Origin: Spirochaetia bacterium
GTDB taxonomy: Bacteria > Spirochaetota > Leptospiria > Leptospirales > Leptonemataceae
Assembly (NCBI GenBank): GCA_021413825.1
Contig: JAIOPQ010000100.1
Location: forward strand, 1-44,687
Direction of reading: 5' to 3'
Length of the DNA: 44,687 bases
This document shows positions 17,477-25,013 of this stretch, in pieces. Position 1 is the stretch's first letter. The number at the start of each line of letters is the position of its first letter. The notes beneath the pieces are model-generated. The model searched no databases. It had not been told where the DNA came from and was given only the letters and a program-made list of their open reading frames with translations. The position numbers and the translations under genes were made by a program.

Positions 17477-17501
17477 CGGGCCCCGGACTTGCCGGAGCCC
17501 G
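17477..17501 (+). terminator. GC-rich hairpin after small secreted protein
   Basis: CGGGC-C-CCGG (17477-17486) pairs with CCGG-A-GCCCG (17492-17501) around the loop ACTTG, one mismatch. Only a weak T-rich run follows, so it could be a weak intrinsic or attenuated terminator. Confidence 0.5.
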
Positions 17502-17564
17502 ATTCAATTCCCCATCTGCCTACCAATTCCTCTCCAAATCCCATCTTACTCTGGGAACAAAATT

Positions 17565-17570
17565 TATACT
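17565..17570 (+). promoter_or_regulatory. Candidate -10 box upstream of thiolase-fold gene
   Basis: TATACT lies 34 bases before the ATG at 17604, in an AT-rich patch of the 143-base gap. No good -35 element is at 16-18 bases, so support is modest. Confidence 0.3.
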
Positions 17571-17603
17571 TTGCGTAACAACTTGTAGTGCAGACCGTGC
17601 ACC

Positions 17604-18818
17604 ATGCCATTGAAAGTAGCAATCACAGGAATTGGTCAAACACGTACCCGCTTGAAACGGAAGGACGTCAACTTCCCGGAAATGATGGGAGAGGCAGCTC
17701 AGCTGGCACTTGCAGATGCTGAACTGACGCCGGATGACGTTGATCTGGTCCTATTCGGCAGCGGCCCTGAAATGTTTGAAGGAGTTGGTGAACCGGATCT
17801 CTGGGGCGCTGACAATACGTTTGGCGTTTTCAAACCCCATTATCGCATCCAAACCGGCGGAACCGTAGGAGCATCCACTACGATTGCTGGTTGGTACATG
17901 GCTGCCTCCGGTTTGTTCGACACGATCCTGGTTGTAGCCGGAAATAAACTGGGTGAGTCTTCCGTTCAGAAAGGTTTGAGCCTGGTTTATTCACCTACTA
18001 TGGGCCGCGATTTTGCCGCAGGTGCACCTTCAGCGGTTGCAAATCAGACGCGGATTTATATGAATAAGTATCCCGCGGCAAAAGAAGAGCATTTCGCCCG
18101 GATTGGAACGATGATGCGCAAAAACGCCCTGAACAATCCGAATGCTCAATTGAAACTGCCACAGATCACAGAAGAGTTGATGCTCAACATGCCCTGGCTT
18201 TCCACTCCGTTCCGCCTGTTAGACTCATGCCCCACGAGCGATGCTGCATGTGCGATGGTTCTTCAATCGGAGAAACTCGCAGATAAAGTTGAACGACCCA
18301 AAGCCTGGATTCAGGCATGCTCTGCTGTCTCTGATGGAGTGAACTATATTAATCGGGATTGGTCTGATCCAATCGCCCTCAAGAAAGCAGCAGCGAATTG
18401 TTACAATGCAGTTGGAATAACTAAGCCCCTTGAAGAACTGGACGTTGCGGAAATCTATGATGCATTTACAAGCCAGCATTTGATCTGGTATGAGGGTCTC
18501 GGCTTCTGTGAGCCTGGCCGTGCTGGTCCAGATCTAGTGGAGCCGCGCGTAACAAGCATGACGGGAAAATTGCCAGTGAATCCGAGCGGTGGTGTGCTTT
18601 CTAATAATGGAATTGGCGCATCGGCTATGATCCGTCAGGCAGAGGTTGCGCTTCAAATCATGGGTCGAGCCGGCGACAGACAGGTCCCCGGTGTGGAAGT
18701 TGGGCTTGCGCAAGGTTGGGGCGGAGCAATTCAATTTCACACTGTTATGATTCTGAGTGCAGACAAAGACATTCAGAAATCCTTCAAGAAAAGTGCGGAC
18801 CGTAAGGCCGCACGTTAG
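17604..18818 (+). CDS. Thiolase-fold protein lacking the catalytic Cys and His (SCP-x/Ltp2-like)
   Basis: 404 residues, thiolase fold like SCP-x thiolases. Where thiolases have the nucleophile C-A-S-G, this has TGGTVGAST (84-92), and there is no Cys at all before residue 209. The usual GHPxGA His loop reads GGVLSNNGIGAS (329-340), so that His is also gone. SDAACAMVL (212-220) and EIYDAFTS (283-290) keep the remaining core, with Tyr285 in the position of the H/Y-D-x-F motif. This recalls Ltp2-type retro-aldolases of sterol side-chain degradation, thiolase-fold enzymes that need a DUF35 partner. A DUF35 protein follows directly. Aldolase function is inferred; a non-catalytic scaffold is the alternative. 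Confidence 0.8.
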   Translation: MPLKVAITGIGQTRTRLKRKDVNFPEMMGEAAQLALADAELTPDDVDLVLFGSGPEMFEGVGEPDLWGADNTFGVFKPHYRIQTGGTVGASTTIAGWYMAASGLFDTILVVAGNKLGESSVQKGLSLVYSPTMGRDFAAGAPSAVANQTRIYMNKYPAAKEEHFARIGTMMRKNALNNPNAQLKLPQITEELMLNMPWLSTPFRLLDSCPTSDAACAMVLQSEKLADKVERPKAWIQACSAVSDGVNYINRDWSDPIALKKAAANCYNAVGITKPLEELDVAEIYDAFTSQHLIWYEGLGFCEPGRAGPDLVEPRVTSMTGKLPVNPSGGVLSNNGIGASAMIRQAEVALQIMGRAGDRQVPGVEVGLAQGWGGAIQFHTVMILSADKDIQKSFKKSADRKAAR

Positions 18819-18879
18819 GCGATCACAAGTTAGTATTCCGATTCCGATTGGAAAATTATAGGGCAACACAGGAAGTTCC

Positions 18880-19329
18880 ATGGAAGTAAAAGTACTCGAA
18901 GGCAAAATAGAAAATGACTATAAATGGAATCCAGGCCAATCGGTTGGTCGGTTCCTCACGCAAATTCGCGAAAAGGAAATCATCGCAGTTCGTTGCACCA
19001 AGACCTCCAAGGTCTTTTTGCCGCCGCAATCCTGGTCACCCTACGGCAACATTAAGATGGATCGATACGTTCCGATTACGGGAGAGCCAACGCTCGGCGC
19101 GGGCACAATCGTTTCAACTTTACCCTGGAATGCTCCGGAAGGAATCACTCCTCCATACATGTTAGCGGGAATTTCTTATGCGGGCGTAGACAGTGACCTC
19201 ATTCACCTTGTTGTTGCTCCTGAAGCAAAACTCAAATCCCTAAAGCCTGGCGCAAAGCTCCGTGCAATCTGGAAAGAAGAACGTACTGGGACCATGCGCG
19301 ACATTCAATACTTCGAGCCAGTGGAATAA
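18880..19329 (+). CDS. DUF35 OB-fold protein with degenerate zinc ribbon
   Basis: 149 residues. The arrangement is the DUF35 one: an N-terminal helix (YKWNPGQSVGRFLTQIRE), a zinc-ribbon position, then an OB-fold from about residue 75. Only one of the four zinc cysteines remains (RCTKTSKVFLPPQSWSPYG), so the ribbon probably binds no metal. DUF35 proteins bridge thiolase-family enzymes to neighbours and hold acyl-CoA chains. It ends DIQYFEPVE, and the domain fused to the next gene ends DIQYFRPLKD; both also share the helix pattern YKW...G...RF, so they look like paralogs. A ribosome site AGGAAG precedes the ATG, and the synthetase starts three bases after its stop. Confidence 0.85.
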   Translation: MEVKVLEGKIENDYKWNPGQSVGRFLTQIREKEIIAVRCTKTSKVFLPPQSWSPYGNIKMDRYVPITGEPTLGAGTIVSTLPWNAPEGITPPYMLAGISYAGVDSDLIHLVVAPEAKLKSLKPGAKLRAIWKEERTGTMRDIQYFEPVE

Positions 19330-19332
19330 ATC

Positions 19333-21333
19333 ATGACTTCAGATATCGTATCACCTTTCAAAACTATTACCGAAATGATGGCTGACCGGGCCCATAATTT
19401 CCCGGACAAACCGTATCTGATTTTTGGCGAGAAGACCTATACATATTCTCAGTTTGATCAGATCACGTCAAAGGCTGCAGGTGCTTTTAAGAAGCTGGGC
19501 GCAAACGCCGGCGATCGCATTGCGATTCTGATTCCTAACTCTGATGACTTTCTTTTCTGTTATTTTGGCGCGATGAAGGCCGGTTGTGCAGCGGCAACCC
19601 TCAACACACTACTGAAGGCGGAAGAACTTGAGTTTATCATAAATGATTCCAAGGCAACAGTCCTCTGCACCACACCGCATTACTTGAAGTTGCTTGCATC
19701 AGTGCGGGAAAATCTGACAAACATAAAACACATCATTCTGACTGAACCCGCGGAAACCGGAAATTCAGTGATTCTCGGTAATTTGATCACTGCAGCTGAA
19801 CCGTTTACGCATAACGTTCAGGCCGAAGACGACGCTGCAATGATCTACACATCAGGAACTACCGGTCATCCCAAAGGTGTGGTGCTAACCCATGCAAACA
19901 TCCTATACAATAGCTATGTTGCACCGCGATTCATTGATTTGCAAAAAGACGATGTTTCCCTCTGTATCATGCCGTTGTTTCATGTGAACGCACAGATCGC
20001 TTCCATGATGGCTACTATGCAGGCTGGAGCAACCGTGGTTTTGGAAGAAATGTTCAAGCCACGCAGTTTCATTAAGACTCTCAAGAAATACAAGTGCACA
20101 ACGTTCAGCGGCGTGCCCACCATCTACAGTTATCTAAACGACATGAAAGAAGCAGAAGGGGAGGACTTGAGCTTCCTAAAAGCATGCATTTGCGGTGCTG
20201 CCCCCATGCCAGTCGAAGTATTTCAAACCTTTGAAAGAAAGTTTGGCGCAAAGATCATCGAAGGCTACGGACTTTCGGAAGGTACATGCGTTTCTTCGCT
20301 AAATCCAATCAACGGTGTACGAAAAATTGGTTCCATTGGCATTCCAATCGACGGCCAGGAAATGGGAATCTGGGACGATGATGGAAATTCGATGGCAGTC
20401 GGTCAAATCGGCGAAATTGTAATAAAAGGCCCAAACGTAATGAAGGGTTATTACAACAATCCAGAAGCAAGTGCAAAGGCTCTCTCAAACGGCTGGCTGC
20501 GTACTGGTGATCTGGGATATCGCGACCAGGACGGCTATTACTTCATTTCCGGAAGAAAGAAGGAAATGATCATCCGTGGCGGGGAGAATATCTATCCGCG
20601 GGAAATTGAAGAAGTGCTTTTTGAAATGCCGGATGTCCAGGATTGCGCAGTTGTCGGTTTGCCTGACAAGAAGTACGGCGAAGAGGTTGCAGCGTTCATC
20701 ATTCTAAAAGGTGGATCGAGCGCGGATGAAAAATCAATTAAGAGTTTCTTGCGTACTAAAATTGCCGACTTCAAACGTCCCCGCATCATTGAGATTGTAA
20801 CCGACCTTCCGCGTACGGCTACAGGCAAAATTCAGAAAAACAAAATTGTAGAAGAACACGTTGGGAATATGCAGCTGATTTCCAAAGTAGATGGGAAGGT
20901 TCTGATTCCTTACAAATGGGTGTATGGAAAGGCGCTGGCTCGTTTCTATTCCGGAATGAAAGAAGAAGGCAAATTCTACGGAACGTATCGCAAAGGCTGC
21001 ACCCGTTGTAACGATGCTGTGCAATGTCCGCCCAAATCTTTTTGCGGCTTGTGTCATGAAGCTTGCGAAGACTGGAAGGAACTTCCAAATCGCGGCGTAC
21101 TTGAAAGTTTCACTACCGTTTACATGGAATTTCCTGGTCAACCAACCAAACCACCGTATACGTACGGGTACATCAAACTGGAAGGGGCTTCAACGCATCT
21201 CTATCACATGATCAGAGAAATTGAAGAAAAGGATATTCGTGTAGGAATGAAAGTTGAGCCCGTGTGGAGTCCGCTGGAATCACGCAAGGGCAATCTGTAC
21301 GATATCCAGTACTTTCGTCCGCTAAAAGATTGA
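19333..21333 (+). CDS. Acyl-CoA synthetase with C-terminal fused DUF35 zinc-ribbon/OB domain
   Basis: 666 residues, about 150 longer than usual. Residues 1-~507 are an ANL-family acyl-CoA ligase: YTSGTTGHPKG (172-182), GYGLSEGT, TGDLG, and the A10 lysine in PRTATGKIQKNK (K499). Residues ~515-666 form a DUF35 module with an intact zinc ribbon (C556-x2-C559, C571-x2-C574) and an OB-fold (~588-666). It would activate a carboxylate with ATP and CoA and pass the acyl-CoA within the complex formed with the preceding thiolase-fold and DUF35 proteins. I know of no described enzyme with this fusion, although I could not search. No frameshift is visible at the junction. Confidence 0.9.
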   Translation: MTSDIVSPFKTITEMMADRAHNFPDKPYLIFGEKTYTYSQFDQITSKAAGAFKKLGANAGDRIAILIPNSDDFLFCYFGAMKAGCAAATLNTLLKAEELEFIINDSKATVLCTTPHYLKLLASVRENLTNIKHIILTEPAETGNSVILGNLITAAEPFTHNVQAEDDAAMIYTSGTTGHPKGVVLTHANILYNSYVAPRFIDLQKDDVSLCIMPLFHVNAQIASMMATMQAGATVVLEEMFKPRSFIKTLKKYKCTTFSGVPTIYSYLNDMKEAEGEDLSFLKACICGAAPMPVEVFQTFERKFGAKIIEGYGLSEGTCVSSLNPINGVRKIGSIGIPIDGQEMGIWDDDGNSMAVGQIGEIVIKGPNVMKGYYNNPEASAKALSNGWLRTGDLGYRDQDGYYFISGRKKEMIIRGGENIYPREIEEVLFEMPDVQDCAVVGLPDKKYGEEVAAFIILKGGSSADEKSIKSFLRTKIADFKRPRIIEIVTDLPRTATGKIQKNKIVEEHVGNMQLISKVDGKVLIPYKWVYGKALARFYSGMKEEGKFYGTYRKGCTRCNDAVQCPPKSFCGLCHEACEDWKELPNRGVLESFTTVYMEFPGQPTKPPYTYGYIKLEGASTHLYHMIREIEEKDIRVGMKVEPVWSPLESRKGNLYDIQYFRPLKD

Positions 21334-22226
21334 TGCTACCGACCGGCCCCCAGATTCTAATCGCGGTCACAACGCTAATGCAGCTTGCGATCGTGAGCGG
21401 TCCGTTATTCGACGCAACGATGACGAGCACTGAAATCGTGGGAATGCAATTTATCGCCACGATTATCACTGCCTGGGGCGCAATTGCAATCGATCGCCTC
21501 CGATCATTTCACCTCCTTGTGGGAATCGTAGCCTATTCCGTCCTTGCAGTGATTGGTATATCGCTGGTTTCCCTCTGGATCAACGGCTCATTTTCATTTC
21601 TACCCCTTGCCAGCCTGACTCAGTCGCCCGAGGTTGTGCCACTGCTTGTTTCAATTGTGCCCACCGGCATAATCATCCAGCTCGTTTGCGCCGGGGTTAT
21701 TTCTGCGGGTCTCTGGATGAAAGCGAATCGCTTGCCATACATAATTCGCCGCGCCGGCACAAACCGCCAGGAACAGGATCTGCTTTTTGATCTGCGCGAG
21801 CAGGTGGTTTCAGACGGAATGACAAACTTCAAGTACGTCAGTCTGCAACGCGTTTGTCCTGGGATTGTTCTCGAGTTTCGCGGTGATATTCTAGCCTATC
21901 TCCGCTTTGTCCTTATTGAAAGATATTTGATCGTTTTTGATTTGATCATTCTCCCGGATGCACGTCGTCTACCGCATAGCCAACATCTACCCGAATTGAT
22001 GATCAAGCTGGCTCAACAGCCTGGAATTGAAAAAATGGAAATCCTCGCCGCACTGCCCGTGGATGATACCGATGATATTCAACGCGCATTGTTACTGTCC
22101 TGCGGCTTTGACACGTTCGATCCAGATCTGGATCTTGCTCGCACCTTTCATGATTTCAAACTGGACGGGTTCGACGATTGGCTGCCCTTTGGCGGCCGCT
22201 TTCAGTTCTGGCGGCAGACAAGCTGA
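21333..22226 (+). CDS. Membrane protein with cytoplasmic C-terminal domain, unknown function
   Basis: About 297 residues. The ATG at 21333 overlaps the synthetase TGA by one base (TGATG), which decides this start over one at 21264 inside the synthetase. The first ~150 residues hold about four membrane segments, broken by positions such as AIDRLRSFHLLVG. The remaining half is soluble (RRAGTNRQEQDLLFDLREQV, then a mixed alpha/beta region with LIERYLIVFDLIILPDAR). No family recognised. Tight coupling with the synthetase suggests it serves the same pathway, perhaps at the membrane. Confidence 0.7.
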   Translation: MLPTGPQILIAVTTLMQLAIVSGPLFDATMTSTEIVGMQFIATIITAWGAIAIDRLRSFHLLVGIVAYSVLAVIGISLVSLWINGSFSFLPLASLTQSPEVVPLLVSIVPTGIIIQLVCAGVISAGLWMKANRLPYIIRRAGTNRQEQDLLFDLREQVVSDGMTNFKYVSLQRVCPGIVLEFRGDILAYLRFVLIERYLIVFDLIILPDARRLPHSQHLPELMIKLAQQPGIEKMEILAALPVDDTDDIQRALLLSCGFDTFDPDLDLARTFHDFKLDGFDDWLPFGGRFQFWRQTS

Positions 22227-22297
22227 CCCTTACTCTGACAAAATTTCAGGTAGCCTTTCAAAAACCTTCGTTTTGAGCCGATTCTTGGCGATTTCTC

Positions 22298-22314
22298 CTG
22301 GCACGGCTCATGCT
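22298..22314 (+). promoter_or_regulatory. Candidate sigma54 (-24/-12) promoter of hsp20
   Basis: CTGGCACGGCTCATGCT differs from the sigma54 consensus YTGGCACGrNNNTTGCW at one position (A for T in the -12 element). The GG (22300-22301) and GC (22312-22313) pairs are correctly 12 bases apart. It lies in the 126-base gap before hsp20 and predicts a start near 22325, ahead of the ribosome site at 22338-22343. Confidence 0.5.
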
Positions 22315-22337
22315 CTGTATGGTTTGAGCACATGTTC

Positions 22338-22343
22338 AGGAGG
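22338..22343 (+). promoter_or_regulatory. Strong ribosome binding site fixing the hsp20 start
   Basis: AGGAGG lies nine bases before the ATG at 22353. It falls downstream of an alternative in-frame ATG at 22332 and so rules that start out. Confidence 0.8.
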
Positions 22344-22352
22344 AAACAAAAC

Positions 22353-22763
22353 ATGAGTACATTAATGAGACTGCCTTCCATCTTCAATTTGGCAGATGAT
22401 TTTGATCAGGTGTTCCGCACCGAGGTTCAAAGCCATACTCCGCCAATTGAAATCCAAAAGGGAGAAAAAGAATATCGCGTAACTGCACACCTTCCAGGTG
22501 TTAAGCGCGAGAATCTTGTAGTGACCGTAGAGAACGGAACACTAACTCTCTCTGGCAAATACGAGCGCAAGGAACAGAAGGATCTGCAAACTGTCCGCTC
22601 TGAGCTTGTAAGCTACGCCGAATTCAAGCGAGTGCTGAAGATCGATCAAAATAGCTTTGATGCAGATCAAATTCAAGCGCAGCTGACCGATGGTGTTCTG
22701 GAACTTCGCCTGCCCATCAAGGAAAGCGTTCAGCCAAAACAAATCGAAGTGAAAGTCAACTAA
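22353..22763 (+). CDS. hsp20: Hsp20/alpha-crystallin family small heat-shock protein
   Basis: 136 residues. The alpha-crystallin domain runs from PPIEIQKGEKEYRVTAHLPG (~28-47) to the conserved DGVLELRLP (~118-126), with a short N-terminal arm and a C-terminal tail ending IEVKVN. It is an ATP-independent holdase that binds unfolding proteins in large oligomers. It is a single-gene unit: a perfect AGGAGG ribosome site, a sigma54-like promoter upstream and a strong intrinsic terminator downstream. I see no CIRCE or ROSE-like element. Regulation through sigma54 would be unusual for a spirochaete heat-shock gene. Confidence 0.95.
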   Translation: MSTLMRLPSIFNLADDFDQVFRTEVQSHTPPIEIQKGEKEYRVTAHLPGVKRENLVVTVENGTLTLSGKYERKEQKDLQTVRSELVSYAEFKRVLKIDQNSFDADQIQAQLTDGVLELRLPIKESVQPKQIEVKVN

Positions 22764-22793
22764 CGTTACCGAAAGGTTCGTTAACTTCGACAT

Positions 22794-22821
22794 GGCGGCC
22801 TCAGGGCCGCCTTTCTTTTTT
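22794..22821 (+). terminator. Rho-independent terminator of hsp20
   Basis: Perfect 7-bp stem GGCGGCC/GGCCGCC with the loop TCAG, followed directly by TTTCTTTTTT. A classic intrinsic terminator, 31 bases after the hsp20 stop. Confidence 0.9.
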
Positions 22822-22859
22822 AAGGAATCTGTAGTCCGCCTCGCCAGGCTCACCGAAAC

Positions 22860-23906
22860 TTATCTGAAGATTTCAGCCACTAATTTGCGTTTTTGGGCGA
22901 GAGCGCTCAGGAGAATTCTATCTTTTGCCAGGACATGTTCCCCGGCAGAATCGTGTAAACGAACAATGTAGTGTTTGCCCATAAGGACTGAATGGACGTA
23001 GAGGACAAAGGTTTCCGCAAAATCTTCATGTGGATCCACGCATGAGTACAGAGTTGCAATATCAGTCTTTCCCAGGTGGTCATAGATCGCAGAAGCCGAA
23101 TTCATCTGGAATGGCGGTGGCCTGCGGTAAAATTTGATTCTGGATCGCTCGGGAAATTGAGAATCAAAACGAGTCATCTCCGCCGATGTCCAGCTAAGCT
23201 TTGCAAAATCGGAATCAACGGACAGATTGGTTTCTGTAAACGGTGGCATTGTATGATTCAACTGACTGGCGATGTGCCCCAGTTCATGCAATAGTATGAA
23301 TCGCATCCCGGCTGTAGAGGTATTGGCAGCGCTGTCCTCGATCTGGATGGAGAATGTTTGCTTTGCGTCCGGAGCAAACAGTGTAAGCTCCTTTGCTGTA
23401 ATCCATTCGTTGGCAGGCTTCTCAAACATATCTATGTCAATGATCAGAAATCCAAACTCTGGTCTTCCTGAATCATCGTAGGCGAGTCCTGCCATTGCAG
23501 ATCCGCCCAACGCTCTCGTAGTAAAAATTGCGGCAACGTTTCTCTCTATATAGGATCGTACGGGAGGAGGCAGCGTTTCGAGCTCCTTGATTAAAGCCGA
23601 TCGTCGCGCAGAGTCGAGGATGGCGGGTTCTGGTTTTTCCTCAAAGCCATCGAGCTCGTTCCATTTGGCCACGTAGGCTATCCCCGTTGCGTCAATAGGG
23701 CGAATTCGGTCGGCCAGGGATTTCGTTTGCCAGGCCTTATCCCAGTTTCTTGAGAGTGTGGCTGGAATCTTGCCAAAAACCTGCGCTCCAGGATTTGGCT
23801 TTCCTGGTTCCTGTCTACAGTTCGAGAAGCCGACACCAAGGACCGCAACCACGACGCATAGCCCGAGCCTCGTGCAGGTAACATCTGTAAGGCGGGGCAA
23901 ATCCAT
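22860..23906 (-). CDS. Lipoprotein with HExxH zinc-metalloprotease motif
   Basis: About 348 residues from the ATG at 23906. The signal peptide ends in a spirochaetal lipobox (VGFSNC), so it is probably membrane-anchored and faces the periplasm or surface. The zinc motif is LLHELGHIA (HELGH), with a possible third ligand and acidic residues further on in DPHEDFAETF. No known family is recognised, though the layout fits a gluzincin-like peptidase. Upstream in-frame starts (TTG 23951, ATG 23933, 23924) exist; 23906 gives the most natural signal peptide. It stands alone, convergent with hsp20 and divergent from the secreted hydrolase gene. Confidence 0.7.
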   Translation of the reverse strand: MDLPRLTDVTCTRLGLCVVVAVLGVGFSNCRQEPGKPNPGAQVFGKIPATLSRNWDKAWQTKSLADRIRPIDATGIAYVAKWNELDGFEEKPEPAILDSARRSALIKELETLPPPVRSYIERNVAAIFTTRALGGSAMAGLAYDDSGRPEFGFLIIDIDMFEKPANEWITAKELTLFAPDAKQTFSIQIEDSAANTSTAGMRFILLHELGHIASQLNHTMPPFTETNLSVDSDFAKLSWTSAEMTRFDSQFPERSRIKFYRRPPPFQMNSASAIYDHLGKTDIATLYSCVDPHEDFAETFVLYVHSVLMGKHYIVRLHDSAGEHVLAKDRILLSALAQKRKLVAEIFR

Positions 23907-24090
23907 ACTGGATTGGGCCAGCATGGTTCGCATTGGCAAGAAAATCCGCAAAATCGCGGGAGCAGAGGCACCAAATCATTTTTTTTGTGCATCGCCCCAT
24001 ATTTTCATTGACCGAATCCAAACGTTCATGTAACAAAGTGCAGATCGCTGGCACCGGGGAAGGCGCCAAACGGTCACAAATGGGGGAAAA

Positions 24091-24900
24091 ATGAAAAAGG
24101 CTCTAGTCTTAGCTTTATTCCTGGTCGCGCTTTCAAGCGTTTCGGCCGGAGAATATGTAGTGTTTGTACACGGTCGTTCTGGAAATCATTGCGGAACCAG
24201 CACAACTGATGTGAACAACTACTGGGGAACTGCAAAAAATATTTCTACAACTCTTACGAAGTACTTCGTAGGGTATGACGGTGGATCTGATCCACGTACG
24301 TGGGGAAGCTGCCGCGCACAAACAAGCATGTTCACAGTTATGGAAGCAACCTGCAAAGGTGCAAATAGCTGCGTAATCGTTTGCCACAGCGCTGGCTGCT
24401 ACGCTTCAGAATATTTTCTGTCAAACTCAACTACAACGTACAATGTTAAACGCATTCTCGCATCTTCCAGTGCCGCTGGTGGATCGGAACTTGCGAACGC
24501 TGCATTCTGGACTTCTACTGGTATGGTCGAAGCACTCAAAACTGGAAACGCTCGCGGATCTTATAACCACAACAACATGAAAGGAATTGGCGTTTATTCA
24601 ATCGCTGGTTTCAAAGGAACTCTGACTGGAGCTTCCATCATTCTGGGTGGAGAAGATGATGGAGCTGTTGGGTTCCATTCAACTTGCGGTATCAACACAA
24701 CTGGAAGCTACAGCAATTGCTTGAGCGGAACGCGCTACAGCTACCACTACATCTGGAACGTTGTTGCAAACAACAGCTGGGACTCCGGCAAGAACGGGTA
24801 TTACAGAACACACGTTGGTGACGGCAGCGATGCAATTAACACAGCCACAAAAGGCGAATGGACTGATTGCAAGAACGGCGGATACGCTGGTTGCAAGTAA
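24091..24900 (+). CDS. Secreted, cysteine-rich alpha/beta-hydrolase (lipase/esterase-like)
   Basis: 269 residues. A Sec signal peptide (cleavage near SVSAG) leads into YVVFVHGRSGNHCG, the HG oxyanion strand of lipases, and the nucleophile elbow VIVCHSAGC (C-H-S-A-G in place of G-x-S-x-G). GGEDDGAVGFHS is a candidate acid region and THVGDGSDA a candidate His region. The mature protein is rich in Asn, Ser and Thr and has ten Cys, so several disulfides are likely, as in exported enzymes. It has a GGGGG ribosome site and its own terminator. The substrate is unknown; a lipid or ester is the natural guess. Confidence 0.75.
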   Translation: MKKALVLALFLVALSSVSAGEYVVFVHGRSGNHCGTSTTDVNNYWGTAKNISTTLTKYFVGYDGGSDPRTWGSCRAQTSMFTVMEATCKGANSCVIVCHSAGCYASEYFLSNSTTTYNVKRILASSSAAGGSELANAAFWTSTGMVEALKTGNARGSYNHNNMKGIGVYSIAGFKGTLTGASIILGGEDDGAVGFHSTCGINTTGSYSNCLSGTRYSYHYIWNVVANNSWDSGKNGYYRTHVGDGSDAINTATKGEWTDCKNGGYAGCK

Positions 24901-24925
24901 TCGTCTGATTTCTCATGACAAGAAG

Positions 24926-24951
24926 AGCCCTCGAGAGAGGGCTTTTTTTTT
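24926..24951 (+). terminator. Rho-independent terminator after secreted hydrolase
   Basis: Perfect 7-bp stem AGCCCTC/GAGGGCT, loop GAGA, followed by a run of nine T's. It sits 26 bases after the stop and isolates the hydrolase from the next genes. Confidence 0.93.
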
Positions 24952-24979
24952 GCATCACAATTTAGCAGTCCGGTATTGT
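24950..24979 (+). promoter_or_regulatory. Possible sigma70 promoter of the 25014 gene
   Basis: TTGCAT (24950-24955) and TATTGT (24974-24979) are 18 bases apart, directly after the terminator and 35 bases before the next ATG. Both boxes are imperfect. Confidence 0.3.
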
Positions 24980-25013
24980 TCAGCATAGAACCGAACAGAA
25001 GAAGGAACCTTCA

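Noticed and set aside
24048..24064. CTGGCACC sequence resembling a sigma54 -24 box before the secreted hydrolase
   Set aside because: The -12 element is absent: the expected TTGC reads AAGG, so it is probably chance.
24292..24303. 12-base palindrome CCACGTACGTGG
   Set aside because: It is inside a coding sequence, and CGTACG-like words are frequent in this window; no sign of a regulatory site.
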